A stretch of 6,159 bases of DNA, from positions 1 to 6,159 of the forward strand of contig DAHVOH010000133.1 of the NCBI GenBank assembly GCA_027318915.1. The letters run 5' to 3'. The position numbers were made by a program, and so were the translations under genes. The notes beneath the pieces were generated by a model. That model did no database searches. It was not told where the DNA came from and saw nothing but the letters and a program-made list of their open reading frames with translations. Within the stretch, counting starts at the first letter, position 1. Each line of letters begins with the position of its first letter. Below are positions 5,109-6,159 of the stretch, piece after piece. This DNA is from Clostridiales bacterium. Its GTDB lineage: Bacteria > Bacillota_E > Sulfobacillia > Sulfobacillales > JAIMBI01.

Positions 5109-6159
5109 GCGCCGGCGGGGCGGCCATCGGCGCCGATCCCGTGCTGGCGCTCAACAGCGGCTCGTCGTCGCTGAAGTTCGCCCTGTATGCGGGTGGCGCG
5201 GCGGACGAGACGTGTCTGGCCGAAGGCGCGGCCGAAGGCCTGGGACTTGACGCCGGGCGGTTCTGGATTCGCCGCCCCGGGAGCGAACCTGACGTCGAGA
5301 CCCGGACGTTTGCCGGGCCGGACGATGCCATTCGGGCCGTTTTTGAGGCCTTGGACGCCTTTCGCCACCCGCGCCCCGCCGCCGTGGGCCATCGGTTCGT
5401 CACCGGCGGCCCCGGGCTGGTGGACCCGGTGCGGGTGGACGCGGACGTGCGGCGCCGGTTGGAGGCGGCCGTTCCCTATGCGCCTCTCCATCTGCCCTCG
5501 GCGCTCAAGGCTCTGGACGCCGTCGGCCGTCACTTTCCGGACTTGCCCCAGGTGGTGTGTTTTGACACCGCCTTTCATGCCGCGCTGCCCGAACGGGCGG
5601 CGCGTCTGCCGGTTCCGCGGGCGCTCTTTGACCAGGGCATTCGCAAGTACGGCTTTCATGGGCTGTCGTACGAGTCCATTGTCGTTCAGTTGGGATCCGA
5701 TCTGCCCGACCGCCTGGTCATTGCCCACCTGGGCAGCGGGGCGAGTCTGGCGGCGGTGCGGCGGGGCCGGAGCGTCGACACCACGATGGGGCTCACCCCG
5801 GCCGGTGGGGTCGTCATGGCCACGCGGCCGGGCGACGTGGACCCCGGTCTCTTGGTGTTCCTGCAGGCGACCGCCGGCTATGACGCGGCGCGCCTCGAAC
5901 ACCTGGTCAACCATGAATCGGGCCTGCTGGGGATTTCCGGTCTCACGGGGGACATGGCTGCGCTGCTGGCCGAGGCGGCGCAGCACGCCGAAGCCGGGCA
6001 GGCTGTCGACCTGTTCGTCTATTCGGTTCAGAAGGCGGTGGCGGCCATGGCGGCGGCGCTCTCCGGCCTCGATGCCCTGGTGTTCACCGGCGGCATCGGC
6101 GAACAAGAGGCACCGGTGCGGTCCGCCATCTGCGCTCCCCTCGGCTTTTTGGGCATCGA
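5105..6159 (+). CDS. ackA: Acetate kinase, 3' end cut by window
   Basis: Cytosolic ASKHA-fold kinase: acetyl phosphate + ADP to acetate + ATP, reversible. The frame is open from ATG 5105 to the window edge (351 codons), so about 40-50 residues of the usual 400 are missing, including the C-terminal Glu that binds magnesium. Visible: LNSGSSSLKF at 16-25 (Asn17); GHRFVTGG at 95-102 (Arg97); APLHLP at 126-131 (His129); FDTAFH at 153-158 (Asp154); YGFHG at 182-186 (His185); HLGSGAS at 208-214; TRPGD with Arg241; ESGLLGISGLTGD at 271-283; FTGGIGE at 327-333. These match the Methanosarcina thermophila catalytic Asn7, Arg91, His123, Asp148, His180 and Arg241. Classical motifs are altered: HGG reads TGG (Thr100), HNP reads HLP, HLGNG reads HLGSG. 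That suggests a divergent acetate/propionate kinase clade. The ATG overlaps the ATPase stop by 4 nt (ATGA), with a GGGTGGG (5095-5101) just upstream. About 11 extra residues precede the first strand; a GTG at codon 13 is a less likely start. Confidence 0.92.
   Translation, partial: MSAGGAAIGADPVLALNSGSSSLKFALYAGGAADETCLAEGAAEGLGLDAGRFWIRRPGSEPDVETRTFAGPDDAIRAVFEALDAFRHPRPAAVGHRFVTGGPGLVDPVRVDADVRRRLEAAVPYAPLHLPSALKALDAVGRHFPDLPQVVCFDTAFHAALPERAARLPVPRALFDQGIRKYGFHGLSYESIVVQLGSDLPDRLVIAHLGSGASLAAVRRGRSVDTTMGLTPAGGVVMATRPGDVDPGLLVFLQATAGYDAARLEHLVNHESGLLGISGLTGDMAALLAEAAQHAEAGQAVDLFVYSVQKAVAAMAAALSGLDALVFTGGIGEQEAPVRSAICAPLGFLGI

Noticed and set aside
4790..6106. 438-codon minus-strand frame opposite the ATPase end and acetate kinase
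   Set aside because: It lies across two genes with full catalytic motifs on the plus strand, and its own product shows no family features.
1..6159. Frameshift, insertion sequence, tRNA or CRISPR array
   Set aside because: All four genes read without interruption, no terminal inverted repeats or regularly spaced repeats were seen, and no cloverleaf-like RNA was recognised.

Overview
The window is a GC-rich (about two thirds GC by eye) bacterial chromosomal segment with four protein-coding genes and almost no spare DNA. There is no sign of mobile elements, RNA genes or CRISPR. Gene content fits a free-living bacterium, most likely proteobacterial, with a central-carbon and pH/energy focus. A proton-type (P-IIIA) P-type ATPase is found in many acidophiles and some other prokaryotes, so an acidophilic or acid-exposed host (for example an Acidithiobacillus-like organism) is a reasonable guess, but the sequence alone does not prove it.

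Layout. (1) Bases 1-1376, plus strand: a dihydrolipoamide dehydrogenase-like flavoprotein, cut at its 5' end by the window. (2) Bases 1404-2609, minus strand: a 12-helix major facilitator superfamily (MFS) permease, converging on the first gene with only 27 bp between the stop codons. A perfect 10-bp GC hairpin lies over this junction. (3) Bases 2610-2810: a divergent intergenic region of about 200 bp with a good extended -10 promoter facing right, a weaker promoter facing left, an 18-bp near-perfect direct repeat flanking the rightward promoter, and a GC-rich, foldable 5' leader. (4) Bases 2811-5108, plus strand: a complete, compact proton-efflux P-type ATPase. (5) From base 5105 to the window end, plus strand: an acetate kinase whose ATG overlaps the ATPase stop (ATGA). 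It has no stop codon in the window and lacks roughly its last 40-50 residues.

How the genes may work together. The lipoamide dehydrogenase normally serves as E3 of 2-oxoacid dehydrogenase complexes, which produce acetyl-CoA. Acetate kinase interconverts acetyl phosphate + ADP with acetate + ATP. The P-type ATPase spends ATP to export protons. The ATPase and kinase are almost certainly co-transcribed and translationally coupled, suggesting a link between substrate-level ATP production (or acetate handling) and cytoplasmic pH control. The MFS permease is divergently arranged and may share the control region; its substrate cannot be read from the sequence. No clearly unprecedented system was seen. 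The most interesting points are the ATPase-kinase coupling, the repeat-flanked divergent promoter, and the hairpin whose loop contains the permease stop codon.
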